From assembly GCF_021654335.1 (NCBI RefSeq), contig NZ_AP023423.1, positions 1-64,000 on the forward strand: a stretch of 64,000 nucleotides of DNA, given 5' to 3'. Made by a program: the position numbers and the translations under genes. The stretch's first letter is position 1. Every line of letters begins with the position of its first letter. Below, one piece after another: positions 1 through 11,199 of the stretch. The notes beneath the pieces are model-generated. The model searched no databases. It saw only the letters and a list, made by a program, of their open reading frames with translations, and was not told the DNA's origin. This DNA is from Sideroxyarcus emersonii. GTDB taxonomy: Bacteria; Pseudomonadota; Gammaproteobacteria; Burkholderiales; Gallionellaceae.

Positions 1-1344
1 ATGTCCGCCCAGAGTTTGTCTGGAAGCTGCTTGAGTTTCTTCAAGGAACAGCTACCCTTACAACAATACAATTCATGGATTAAGCCATTGATTTTCGAGA
101 TCGATGGAGAAAAACTCGTTCTTACTGCACCCAACAGTTTTACGCTGCGCATCGTTCAGGAACGTTTTCTGCCTGAAATATCCAAGCGCGCTTTACCGTT
201 TTTTTCATCGCCTCCGCAAATAGAATTACGTATCGAAAAACGCGGATCCAAGGTCACAGTCCCACCGGTACAGCAGACATCCTCCAAACCGATTGCTGCT
301 CCTACAACCAAAGCGGTCAAGAACCCCAATAAGCTTAACGCTTCCCTGGTTTTCGATACCTTTGTCACCGGTAAAGCAAACCAGCTGGCGCACGCAGCCG
401 CTATTCAGGTTGCCGAAACACCAGGTGTTGCTTATAACCCATTGTTTATATATGGCGGGGTTGGCTTGGGCAAGACTCATTTATTGCAAGCGATCGGCAA
501 TCTGGTCAGCAAGCAGAATCCGCAGGCAAGGATTTGCTATATTCATGCAACAAATTATATTTCTGGCGTAGTTCGCGCTTTTCAGACAAAAAATTTCGAT
601 GAATTCAAGCAGTTCTACAATTCATTGGACCTGTTGCTGATCGACGACATTCAGTTCATCGCTGACAAACCAGGTACTCAACAGGAATTCTTTTACACGT
701 TGAATTCACTTATAGATACAAATAAACAAGTGGTTATAACGTGTGATACCTTTCCGAAAGAAATCACGGGGATTGAGCCAAGACTGACTTCGCGCTTCAC
801 ATGCGGGCTTACAGTAGCGATTGAACCGCCAGGACTGGAAATGCGGGTTGCAATTCTGCTGCAAAAATCAGCTGCAAGTGGCTCGCCTATCAGCGAGGAT
901 GTTGCTTTTTTCATAGCAAAGCATGTCCGTTCCAACATTCGGGAACTTGAGGGCGCCCTCAACCGTATAGAAGCCTATGCGCGTTTCCACAAACGCGCGA
1001 TTTCCATCGAACTGGCAAAGGAAGCACTAAAAGACTTATTGGCTGCACAAAACAAGCAGGTTTCCATGGAAAACATTCAGAAAACGGTCGCCGATTTTTA
1101 TCGCATCAAGATTGTGGATCTGCTTTCAAAAAAGCGTACGCGTGTGATTGCCCGCCCTCGCCAGATTGCCATGTGCCTAGCCAGAGAACTCACACAGCTT
1201 AGTTTACCGGAGATAGGCAACGCATTTGGCGGCCGCGATCATTCGACGGTACTGCATGCATGCAAAACCATTGAATCCCTGCGCAATAGCGATTCGGCAT
1301 TGAATGCGGATTTCAATTTACTGAATCAGACGTTGCGTGGATAA
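1..1344 (+). CDS. dnaA: Chromosomal replication initiator DnaA
   Basis: DnaA is the AAA+ ATPase that binds DnaA boxes at oriC, melts the origin and loads DnaB helicase. The 447-residue protein has an N-terminal interaction domain (about 1-85), a short poorly conserved linker rich in P/T/K (about 86-112), then the AAA+ core with Walker A GGVGLGKT at 152-159, Walker B LLIDD at 212-216 and a GIEPRLTSRF box VII segment at about 257. The C-terminal DNA-binding domain carries the GGRDHSTVLHA signature. It is slightly shorter than E. coli DnaA (467 residues), mainly in the linker. The ATG is the first base of the window, so the promoter lies outside. It is followed by a candidate oriC and dnaN, the usual order at a bacterial origin. 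Confidence 0.98.
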   Translation: MSAQSLSGSCLSFFKEQLPLQQYNSWIKPLIFEIDGEKLVLTAPNSFTLRIVQERFLPEISKRALPFFSSPPQIELRIEKRGSKVTVPPVQQTSSKPIAAPTTKAVKNPNKLNASLVFDTFVTGKANQLAHAAAIQVAETPGVAYNPLFIYGGVGLGKTHLLQAIGNLVSKQNPQARICYIHATNYISGVVRAFQTKNFDEFKQFYNSLDLLLIDDIQFIADKPGTQQEFFYTLNSLIDTNKQVVITCDTFPKEITGIEPRLTSRFTCGLTVAIEPPGLEMRVAILLQKSAASGSPISEDVAFFIAKHVRSNIRELEGALNRIEAYARFHKRAISIELAKEALKDLLAAQNKQVSMENIQKTVADFYRIKIVDLLSKKRTRVIARPRQIAMCLARELTQLSLPEIGNAFGGRDHSTVLHACKTIESLRNSDSALNADFNLLNQTLRG

Positions 1345-1544
1345 ACCGGGATAGGTTGTGCACAGTTTGTAGATATACCGGTAAGAATGATGATTTGAAA
1401 AACTTATGCACAAACGATCAACAACATCGAGCATTGTTTTGAACAACAAAATTTTCAATTAACCTTTTGTAAATTAAACAAAAAAATACTTATTCATAAA
1501 TTCGGTACCACTTATTGTGATTATTAGGTTTTTAAAGGATATAT
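1345..1544. other. oriC: Candidate replication origin (oriC) between dnaA and dnaN
   Basis: This 200-bp gene-free stretch is strongly A+T rich, especially about 1425-1535. It holds TTATGCACA at 1404-1412, which fits the DnaA-box consensus TTATNCACA exactly, TTGTGCACA at 1356-1364 (one mismatch) and TTATTCATA at 1490-1498 (one mismatch). A/T runs between 1430 and 1500 could act as the unwinding element. The dnaA-dnaN gap is a common oriC position. The gap also holds the dnaN promoter, which I cannot place with confidence. A second origin segment upstream of dnaA would lie outside the window. Confidence 0.65.
1404..1412 (+). promoter_or_regulatory. DnaA box
   Basis: TTATGCACA matches the DnaA-box consensus TTATNCACA at every position. 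It lies in the dnaA-dnaN gap with two weaker boxes nearby (1356-1364 and 1490-1498). Confidence 0.65.
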
Positions 1545-2648
1545 ATGTTCATTAAGCAGATAGACAGAAATGAATTACTGAAACCGTTGCAAGCTGTCGT
1601 TGGTATCGTAGAACGCAAACAACCTTTACCAATCCTGTCGAACGTACTCATCAAGAAAAATAAAGATGGGGCCCGATTTATCACAACCGATCTGGAAATC
1701 CAGATAGAAGCACAACTCAAATCAGAGCTGGACGGGACTGAAAGCTCGATTACGATTTCTGCTAAAAAATTGCAGGAAATCCTTCGTGCAATACCAGACA
1801 ACAGTACTGTTTCATTGGATAACCAGGATAATCGCTTGCTGGTCAAAGCAAACAAAAGCCGTTTTAGTTTGCAGACATTGCCCGCGCAAGACTTTCCAAT
1901 CTTGGCTGAACAATTGCTTGGAGCAGCCAAAGTAACAATTGAACAAAAGGTATTACGCCGCTTGTTGAGCTCGGTGCAATATTCCATGGCACAACAGGAT
2001 ATTCGTTATTACCTGAATGGTGTATTGCTGGTGATCGATGGGACATCGATCAAACTAATCGCAACCGACGGACACCGGTTGGCTTTCATTAGCGAAGAAC
2101 TGCAAGAAAACCACCAGAAACAGGAAGTCATCCTTTCTCGCAAGACAGTTAATGAACTGCTGAAGTTGTTGGGTGACAGCGAAGACAAAGTCCAACTGGA
2201 GCTGGCAGAAAAGCAGGTTCGTATTTCATTTGCCGATGTCGTGCTGACTTCCAAGGTCATTGATGGCAAGTTTCCTGACTACAACCGCGTTATTCCCAAT
2301 CACACCAATCATCTGACATTGGATCGCCTGACTATTTTGCAGGCCTTGCAGCGTGCAGCCATCTTGTCAAACGAGAAATTCCGCGGGGTTAGATTGCTGC
2401 TGACGGAAAAGAATCTGCGCATTATCAGCAGCAACAGCGAGCAGGAAGAAGCCCAGGAAGACATCGAGAACGATTATTCCGGTGCTTCGCTGGATATTGG
2501 ATTTAACGTGAATTATTTGCTGGATGGTATCAACAACATCAATTCTCAAACAATCACCCTTTCCTTTGGTGATCAGAACAGCAGCTTGCTGATCACCATC
2601 CCGGAAAAGACCGACTACAAATATGTCGTCATGCCGATGCGCATTTAA
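1545..2648 (+). CDS. dnaN: DNA polymerase III beta sliding clamp
   Basis: This is the ring-shaped processivity clamp that tethers DNA polymerase III to DNA and recruits Hda, MutS and ligase. The 367-residue product has the family's usual length (E. coli 366) and its three-domain architecture. The start region MFIKQIDRNELLKPLQ is typical, and the C-terminus ends in VMPMRI, close to the conserved MPMR(L/I) terminus. The ATG follows AAAGGATATAT, a plausible ribosome-binding site. It is probably cotranscribed with gyrB, which begins 35 bp downstream across a parS site. Confidence 0.98.
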   Translation: MFIKQIDRNELLKPLQAVVGIVERKQPLPILSNVLIKKNKDGARFITTDLEIQIEAQLKSELDGTESSITISAKKLQEILRAIPDNSTVSLDNQDNRLLVKANKSRFSLQTLPAQDFPILAEQLLGAAKVTIEQKVLRRLLSSVQYSMAQQDIRYYLNGVLLVIDGTSIKLIATDGHRLAFISEELQENHQKQEVILSRKTVNELLKLLGDSEDKVQLELAEKQVRISFADVVLTSKVIDGKFPDYNRVIPNHTNHLTLDRLTILQALQRAAILSNEKFRGVRLLLTEKNLRIISSNSEQEEAQEDIENDYSGASLDIGFNVNYLLDGINNINSQTITLSFGDQNSSLLITIPEKTDYKYVVMPMRI

Positions 2649-2650
2649 CT

Positions 2651-5113
<2,463 letters not shown>

Positions 5114-5125
5114 ATATGAAGGTTG

Positions 5126-5157
5126 AAACCGCTCCGAAAGGGGCGGTTTTTTATTTT
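5126..5157 (+). terminator. Rho-independent terminator after gyrB
   Basis: The stem AAACCGCTCC / GGGGCGGTTT with a GAAA tetraloop is followed by a T-rich run at 5147-5156. It starts 13 bp after the gyrB stop and ends the dnaN-gyrB transcript before the convergent topA gene. Confidence 0.9.
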
Positions 5158-5274
5158 CAGGGAAAACACCCGCGCAAGCCAATAACCATGGGGAATCCAG
5201 AGCAAGTCCCCCAAAACGCGCCACAAGCGACTTTCACGCTGTCGGTAAGGGGTTGCCTAGGGTTGCCAAAGATA

Positions 5275-7956
5275 TTATTTCTTGGAGGTCTTCTTGCTCG
5301 CCGGTTTCTTTGCAGCAGGCTTGGCAACGACTTTCTTGACTACTGTTTTAGCCGTAGCGGTCTTAACGGTTTTCTTGACCGCAGGCTTTTCAGCGCTCGT
5401 TTTTACCGTGGTTTTCTTCACCGTCGCCTTGGACTTGGTTTCTGCCTTTTCCTTGGTGGTCTTTTTGCCAGCGGTTTTCTTTGCCGCAGGTTTCTTCGCG
5501 GTCTTTGCCTTGCCGCTGCCGCCCTTCGCTGCCTTGGCGGCGATCATTTCCAGCGCCTCCTCCAGCGTCACCGCCTCCGGTGTTACATCCTTCGGCAGGG
5601 TGGCATTGATTTTTCCGTGGCGCACATAGGGTCCGTAGCGACCGCTGCATACTTCGATGAGTGCCTTGTCATCCGGATGTTCGCCCAGGGTGCGCAGTAC
5701 GGTGGCGCCGCCGGTCCTGGCTTGAGCCAGCAGTTCCACAGCACGGTCCAGGCTTATATCGAAGATGCTGTCGGTGCGCGGGATGGATTTGAATTTGCCG
5801 TCGTGGCCGATATAAGGGCCGAAACGGCCGATATTGACGATGACTTTCTTGCCGCTTTCGGGGTGAGTGCCGAGTTCCCTCGGCAGGGAGAGCAGTTTTA
5901 ATGCATGGGCAAGATCGGCCTGTTCCAGGGGTAATTCCTTCGGCCAGGATACACGCTTGGGTTTGGTCTTGGCACCCTCTTCCACTTCGCCGAGTTGTAC
6001 ATACGGGCCATAAGGTCCGCGTAACAGCAGCACAGGCTGATTGGTTTCCGGATGCGTGCCGAGTTCTTTACGCGCTTCGCCGGCATCCTCGTCGCCACCG
6101 AGGCTACGCGTATAGTCACACTCGGGATAGCCGGTGCAACCGATGAAACTGCCGCGTTTGCCAAGACGCTTGGACAGGGGTTTGCCGCATTTCGGGCATT
6201 TCTCTTCCAGCATTTCGGTACCAGGACGTTCGACATCTTTCTTTTCGCCGATGAGCTTGTTGAAACCCTTCCAGAATTCTTCCAGCACCGGGATCCAGTC
6301 GCGCTTGCCCTCGGAAATTTCGTCCAGCTCGTCCTCGAGATTCGCGGTGAACCCATAATCGACATAGCGCGTGAAATGCTCATTGAGGAATTTGATGACC
6401 ACGCGACCGACGTCGGTGGGCATAAAGCGCTTCTTGTCGAGCGTGGCGTACTCGCGCGCCTGCAGCGTGGAGATGATGGTGGCGTACGTGGATGGGCGTC
6501 CGATACCGTGTTCCTCCAGTGTTTTTACCAAGCTGGCTTCGGAGTAGCGCGGGGGTGGCTGGGTGAAGTGTTGTTCGCCGTAAAGTTTTTCAACAGCAAG
6601 AACATCCCCTTCCGCGAGCGGGGGGAGTTTGGCGCTGTCTTCCTCTTCGGCATCGTCCACGTCTTCCATGTACACACCGATGAAACCGGGAAACACCAGA
6701 GTCTGGCCGGAAGCGCGGAACAGGGTATCGTCGCTGCTCAAGCGGATATCAACACTGACAGTATCAAATCGGGCTGGCGCCATTTGCGACGCAAGTGTGC
6801 GCTTCCATATCATCTCGTAAAGGCGCATCTGGTCGATGTTCAGATGAGCGCGCAGACTATCCGGCGTACGCAGAATCGAGGTCGGGCGGATGGCTTCGTG
6901 CGCTTCCTGCGCATTTTTGGATTTGCTCTTGTATACCGGCTGTTTGCTCGGCAAGTAATCGGCAGCGAAATTATCCTTGATGTAGTCGCGTATCTCGGCC
7001 ACCGCTTCATTGGCAAGATTGACCGAATCGGTACGCATGTAGGTAATCAGACCGATGGTTTGCCCGCCGATGTCAACGCCTTCGTATAACGACTGAGCAG
7101 TACGCATGGTGCGATCGGAAGTCATGCCCAGCTTGCGTACGGCTTCCTGTTGCAGCGTGGATGTGGTGAACGGTGCGGCCGGGTTTCGCTGTTTGCCCTT
7201 CTTTTCCACCCGCACGACTTTTGGCGGCAGCTTCGCATCGGCGAGCCTGGCATGGATGGCATCGAATTCCTGCTGGCTGCCGATACTGAGTTGCTCCAGC
7301 TTTTTGCCCTGATACTGGAAAAGCTTTGCACTAAAGGGAATGCTGTTTTTTTGACTGTCCAGATGGATAGTCCAGTATTCCTGGCTCTTGAACTTCTCGA
7401 TTTCCAGCTCACGCTCGACGATCAGTCGCAACGCCGGGCTTTGCACGCGTCCTGCAGACAGACCGGGGCGGATCTTGCGCCACAACAGCGGTGACAGATT
7501 GAAACCGACCAGGTAGTCGAGCGCGCGGCGCGCCTGCTGCGCATTCACCAGCGGAATGGAAATTTCGCGCGGATGTGCAACGGCATCTTTCACGGCGGAT
7601 TGCGTGATCTCGTAGAACACCACGCGCTGCATCTTTTTGCCTTTGAGCGCGCGCTTGCCTTTCAGCAGTTCCGCAATGTGCCAGGCAATGGCTTCACCTT
7701 CCCTGTCCGGGTCGGGTGCGAGAAAGATATGATCGGCTTCAGCAGCAGCCTTCGCGATGGCATCAACGTGCTTGCTGTTGCGCGCGATGGTTTCATACTG
7801 CATGGCGAAGTTATTGTCCGGATCGACTGCCCCGGTCTTGGGCACCAGATCGCGCACGTGACCATACGAGGCCAGAACCTCGAAGTCCTTGCCGAGATAT
7901 TTCTTGAGCGTCTTGGCCTTGGCCGGAGACTCGACGATGAGCAGGTTGGAGGACAT
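5275..7956 (-). CDS. topA: DNA topoisomerase I (type IA), lysine-rich tail
   Basis: Topoisomerase I relaxes negative supercoils and balances gyrase. The 893-residue protein has an N-terminal TOPRIM domain (LLIVESPAKAKTLKKYLG at 5-22, DPDREGEA at 82-89) and the active-site tyrosine in LITYMRTDS (Tyr306). After the type IA core comes one four-cysteine zinc-ribbon segment (CPKCGKP...CTGYPEC, about 585-620), then three topoisomerase C-terminal repeats built on ELGTHP...GPYGPYV-like units. The last roughly 85 residues are almost entirely Lys/Ala/Thr/Val repeats resembling the tails of histone-H1-like proteins. Length and core match the family. Four genes (topA, smg, dprA, LysM protein) run in the same direction and are probably cotranscribed. 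Confidence 0.97.
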   Translation of the reverse strand: MSSNLLIVESPAKAKTLKKYLGKDFEVLASYGHVRDLVPKTGAVDPDNNFAMQYETIARNSKHVDAIAKAAAEADHIFLAPDPDREGEAIAWHIAELLKGKRALKGKKMQRVVFYEITQSAVKDAVAHPREISIPLVNAQQARRALDYLVGFNLSPLLWRKIRPGLSAGRVQSPALRLIVERELEIEKFKSQEYWTIHLDSQKNSIPFSAKLFQYQGKKLEQLSIGSQQEFDAIHARLADAKLPPKVVRVEKKGKQRNPAAPFTTSTLQQEAVRKLGMTSDRTMRTAQSLYEGVDIGGQTIGLITYMRTDSVNLANEAVAEIRDYIKDNFAADYLPSKQPVYKSKSKNAQEAHEAIRPTSILRTPDSLRAHLNIDQMRLYEMIWKRTLASQMAPARFDTVSVDIRLSSDDTLFRASGQTLVFPGFIGVYMEDVDDAEEEDSAKLPPLAEGDVLAVEKLYGEQHFTQPPPRYSEASLVKTLEEHGIGRPSTYATIISTLQAREYATLDKKRFMPTDVGRVVIKFLNEHFTRYVDYGFTANLEDELDEISEGKRDWIPVLEEFWKGFNKLIGEKKDVERPGTEMLEEKCPKCGKPLSKRLGKRGSFIGCTGYPECDYTRSLGGDEDAGEARKELGTHPETNQPVLLLRGPYGPYVQLGEVEEGAKTKPKRVSWPKELPLEQADLAHALKLLSLPRELGTHPESGKKVIVNIGRFGPYIGHDGKFKSIPRTDSIFDISLDRAVELLAQARTGGATVLRTLGEHPDDKALIEVCSGRYGPYVRHGKINATLPKDVTPEAVTLEEALEMIAAKAAKGGSGKAKTAKKPAAKKTAGKKTTKEKAETKSKATVKKTTVKTSAEKPAVKKTVKTATAKTVVKKVVAKPAAKKPASKKTSKK

Positions 7957-7959
7957 GTT

Positions 7960-8415
7960 TTAGTGTAATTGGGCGGAATCGGCCGGGGTCAGCAGGTCTT
8001 CAATGATCATCGGGTCGAGATCTTCATGCTGGCTCCACAGCACCATCAGCACAATGAGCTTGAGCTTGTCGAGGGACAGGTTCTTGCGGCCCAGTGCCAG
8101 CACCCGGTCGATGATCATCTCGCGTTCGATCGGCGTGATGAGCTTGCTGTGTTCCCAGAAAGCCAGGAAGCGCAGGCCTTCCGGACTGATGCGCTGGGAT
8201 TCGAAGTCGGTGTACAGGCGTGTGCCGCTGTGGTTGATATTGTCGGGATACGCGGCCCGGGTGAGCTGCTGCAAGCCGGATAACCAGGTCAACGCCTGAT
8301 TGATGTCGTCTTCCTCGAAGCCGGCGGCGCTCAGCTTGACCGAGAGTTTGTCATGGTCCGGGTAACTGCCGATATCGAAGTAACTTTCAAACAGGTAAAG
8401 CAGGATGTCGAACAT
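7960..8415 (-). CDS. smg: Smg family protein (DUF494)
   Basis: This 151-residue protein belongs to the Smg/DUF494 family, whose members sit next to dprA and topA in many proteobacteria and have no settled function. The chosen start gives MFDILLYLFESYFD, which aligns with the canonical Smg N-terminus; an upstream in-frame ATG at 8487 would add 24 atypical residues and overlap dprA. The C-terminal half contains the typical REMIIDRVLAL and LKLIVLMVLW segments. It begins 14 bp after the dprA stop and ends 3 bp before the topA start codon, so translation is likely coupled. Confidence 0.9.
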   Translation of the reverse strand: MFDILLYLFESYFDIGSYPDHDKLSVKLSAAGFEEDDINQALTWLSGLQQLTRAAYPDNINHSGTRLYTDFESQRISPEGLRFLAFWEHSKLITPIEREMIIDRVLALGRKNLSLDKLKLIVLMVLWSQHEDLDPMIIEDLLTPADSAQLH

Positions 8416-8428
8416 GAAAGAGTGTAGT

Positions 8429-9496
8429 TTAGGTGATGCGTTGATATAAGCCGCCGGGCAAGGATGCAATATGTCCGTCGAGTTCAAGTTGCAACAGGAT
8501 GGCGGATAGCTCGCTTATCGTCAAGCCGCTGCGCTGCACAAGCGTCTCCACGTCGAGCGGGTCGAAGCCGAGATGCGCGAATAGCGGATGCTCCGGGGCG
8601 GCATTCGGAGTTCCAGCCGGCGAACGATAACCCAGTTCCTGCAGGATGTCTTGGGCGCATTCCACCAGTTTGGCGCCTTGTTTGATCAGCGCATGGCATC
8701 CCCTGGATTGCGGAGAATGGATCGAACCCGGTATGGCGAAAACGTCCCTCCCCTGCTCGAGCGCCATGCGGGCAGTGATGAGCGACCCGCTCTGGACAGA
8801 AGCTTCGACCACCAGGCATCCGAGACCCAAACCGCTGATGATGCGATTGCGCCGAGGAAAATTAGCCGCAAGCGGGGGCGTTCCCAGCGGAAATTCGGAG
8901 ACGATGGTTCCGTCTTGTGCCAAACGATGTGCCAGTTCTCGATTGGCAGCCGGGTATACCTTGTCCAGCCCCGTGCCGACTACGGCGATACTGGAACCAG
9001 AACCTTGCAGGCCACCCAGATGTGCCGCCGCGTCGATGCCGAGAGCCATGCCGCTGACGATGCACAGACCAGCATCGGAGATCGAGAGGGAGAATGCTTC
9101 CGCATTGCGCAATCCTTGCGTGGAGGCATTGCGGCTGCCGACGACGGCAAGTGCCGGCACATTCAACAGATCGAGACGCCCTTTTACATACAGCAACAAG
9201 GGCGGGTCGGAGGTATTAAGCAGCGACCGGGGGTATTCGACATCGGCGACAGTAAGGATCCGGTTGAGCGGGTCGTCGAGCCAATTTGCTACCGTAACCA
9301 GATATGCCCCGTCGATTCCTGTCGCAATCGCCTTGGCTACGGCGGGTTTGACGTGATGCACGAGCGAAGAGACCGATGCTTCCAGCACCGCTTCAGGCGA
9401 GCCGAAAGAAAGCAGCAAACGCCGCAGGCTTTCGTTACCCAGGCCGGGGATCTGGCTCAGGGTGATCCACGCTGCAAGCGGAGCGTCCAGCAGCAT
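8429..9496 (-). CDS. dprA: DNA-processing protein DprA
   Basis: DprA binds incoming single-stranded DNA during natural transformation and loads RecA. The 355-residue protein has an N-terminal helix-hairpin-helix-like segment (ITLSQIPGLGNESLRRLL), the Rossmann-like core with VVGSRNAST, SGMALGIDAAAHLGGL and VVGTGLDKVYPAANREL, and the FPLGTPPLAANFPRRNRIISGL segment diagnostic of the family. The C-terminal about 60 residues form a winged-helix-like domain. It follows the LysM gene by 3 bp and precedes smg. Competence genes are not otherwise present in the window, so natural transformation is only a possibility. Confidence 0.95.
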   Translation of the reverse strand: MLLDAPLAAWITLSQIPGLGNESLRRLLLSFGSPEAVLEASVSSLVHHVKPAVAKAIATGIDGAYLVTVANWLDDPLNRILTVADVEYPRSLLNTSDPPLLLYVKGRLDLLNVPALAVVGSRNASTQGLRNAEAFSLSISDAGLCIVSGMALGIDAAAHLGGLQGSGSSIAVVGTGLDKVYPAANRELAHRLAQDGTIVSEFPLGTPPLAANFPRRNRIISGLGLGCLVVEASVQSGSLITARMALEQGRDVFAIPGSIHSPQSRGCHALIKQGAKLVECAQDILQELGYRSPAGTPNAAPEHPLFAHLGFDPLDVETLVQRSGLTISELSAILLQLELDGHIASLPGGLYQRIT

Positions 9497-9499
9497 GCT

Positions 9500-10597
9500 T
9501 TACTCGGGATTGCTGGCGCGATCCAATCTCTGTACGGGTAAACGTGTCTGCATCACGAGCGCATATGAAACTTTGTCGAACACGCGGAATACGAACAGCA
9601 GTCCGTAACGCACATCCGGCAACACAGTATCCGAGGTGAAAATATTATGGCTGGGCACCACTTCGCCCTTCTGGTACAGGGCCAGCACATGCCCGCTTTC
9701 CAGGCCATCGCGACGGCCCTTGTTCAGGGTGACCACGGCATTTTGCCCGGCCTGTTCAACGCCGCCATAGATGGAAATGACCTTGGCATTGATGTTTTTG
9801 TCGGGTTCGTGCGGCAGGAAATTGCTGGCAAAACTGGTGGTGGCCTGGGCCAGACGATCGCCGACGTTGATCTCAAGCACGGCACGGGTGATCTTCAAGG
9901 TACTGAGGTCGCCGAACTTTTCGACGAATGCATCGCCTAGATAAACCACTTCATGTCCCAGCACCTCGCCGGTATCGGGATCCTTGAAGGTGATTCCGGG
10001 CCGATATATTTGCCAGCGCTCGCCTTTATCGCTGGGCAGATTTTTGGCATAGGCAACATTGCCTGTGCCAAGAAGCTCCCGATGGTCGTAAGTCCCGGCC
10101 AGCACGGGGGCTCCATCCAGTTCGTCGTCATCCACGACCAAAGGCTGGGCAAGGAACGGCCCGATATCTTTCAACGAGATTACCGGGATGGCCTGATTCG
10201 TTCCCTTCACTTCTCTGGGCTTGGGTGAAAGTTTGACGACTTCCGATGTGGAAGAAGTCGGTTCACCGGGCGCCACGTCAGCCATGGACACTTCGGCAGG
10301 AGAGACGCCGGAAGCCGGAACCGCTTCTCCCCCGGCAACTTTAAGCGTATGCGTGCTCTGGTCGAGGTAAACCACGTTACCCGGATAAATCCAGTGCGGG
10401 TCCTTGATGGTGTCTTTGTTGTATCCCCAGATCTGTGGCCATTTCCAGGGATCCTTGAAGAATTTGGCCGAGATGTCCCACAGCGTGTCGCCTTTCACCA
10501 CGACATAGTGGTCGGGGGCATTTTCCTGCAATTTAAGCTCATCCGCGCAAACGGCGATGGGCAACAAGAGACAAATCAGCGATATAATCTTGCGCAT
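9500..10597 (-). CDS. LysM domain protein, secreted
   Basis: This 365-residue protein begins with a clear Sec signal peptide (MRKIISLICLLLPIAVCA), after which a LysM domain (HYVVVKGDTLWDISAKFFKDP...) follows at about residues 30-85. LysM domains bind peptidoglycan, so it is probably a periplasmic wall-associated protein. The remaining about 270 residues have no motif I can name; similar LysM proteins are found upstream of dprA in betaproteobacteria. I chose the ATG at 10597 because it gives the signal peptide directly; an upstream in-frame ATG at 10660 would add 21 residues. It is divergent from def, with an 89-bp gap holding both promoters. Confidence 0.85.
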   Translation of the reverse strand: MRKIISLICLLLPIAVCADELKLQENAPDHYVVVKGDTLWDISAKFFKDPWKWPQIWGYNKDTIKDPHWIYPGNVVYLDQSTHTLKVAGGEAVPASGVSPAEVSMADVAPGEPTSSTSEVVKLSPKPREVKGTNQAIPVISLKDIGPFLAQPLVVDDDELDGAPVLAGTYDHRELLGTGNVAYAKNLPSDKGERWQIYRPGITFKDPDTGEVLGHEVVYLGDAFVEKFGDLSTLKITRAVLEINVGDRLAQATTSFASNFLPHEPDKNINAKVISIYGGVEQAGQNAVVTLNKGRRDGLESGHVLALYQKGEVVPSHNIFTSDTVLPDVRYGLLFVFRVFDKVSYALVMQTRLPVQRLDRASNPE

Positions 10598-10686
10598 GGA
10601 AAACCCCAGCAAAGTAAGGAAAAGCGGCGCGATGTTTGCACGGCGGTTTAAATTCTGCATCTAGTCTCTTCAGTTGGCAAGCATTT

Positions 10687-11190
10687 ATGGCAATTCTCCC
10701 TATCATCCAGTACCCTGACGAACGCTTGCACAAGATTGCGAAAAAGGTCGAACAGGTCGACGACTCGATCCGCAAACTGGTGCAGGACATGGCGGAGACC
10801 ATGTATGCGGCTCCCGGAATCGGCCTAGCGGCAACCCAGGTGGATAAGCACATTCGGCTGATCGTGATCGATACATCCGAGACCCGCGACGACCTCAAGG
10901 TATTCATAAATCCGGAACTGCTGGATAACACTGGAGAAAAGGAAAACGAGGAAGGCTGCCTTTCGGTACCGGGAATCTATGAAAAGGTCCGCCGCGCGGA
11001 GTTTGTCACCGTACGTGCCCTCGACGAACATGGCAAAACATTCACGTTAAAAGCAGAAGGCCTGCTGGCAGTATGCATCCAGCACGAGATGGATCATCTG
11101 CAAGGGCGGGTGTTCGTCGAGCACCTGTCGCACCTCAAGCAGACCAGGATCCGCGCCAAGCTGAAAAAGCAACGGCGCGAAACTTTCTAA
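10687..11190 (+). CDS. def: Peptide deformylase
   Basis: Peptide deformylase removes the N-formyl group from nascent proteins. The 167-residue product has the three metal-site motifs of the family: GIGLAATQ at 44-51, EGCLSVP at 89-95 (metal-ligand Cys) and HEMDH at 133-137 (two His ligands and catalytic Glu). The start [14 protein letters not shown] matches the conserved N-terminus; an upstream in-frame ATG at 10636 gives unrelated residues. It is the first gene of a def-fmt-rsmB cluster; fmt makes the formylated initiator tRNA whose mark Def later removes. Confidence 0.97.
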   Translation: MAILPIIQYPDERLHKIAKKVEQVDDSIRKLVQDMAETMYAAPGIGLAATQVDKHIRLIVIDTSETRDDLKVFINPELLDNTGEKENEEGCLSVPGIYEKVRRAEFVTVRALDEHGKTFTLKAEGLLAVCIQHEMDHLQGRVFVEHLSHLKQTRIRAKLKKQRRETF

Positions 11191-11199
11191 GATCGATAC

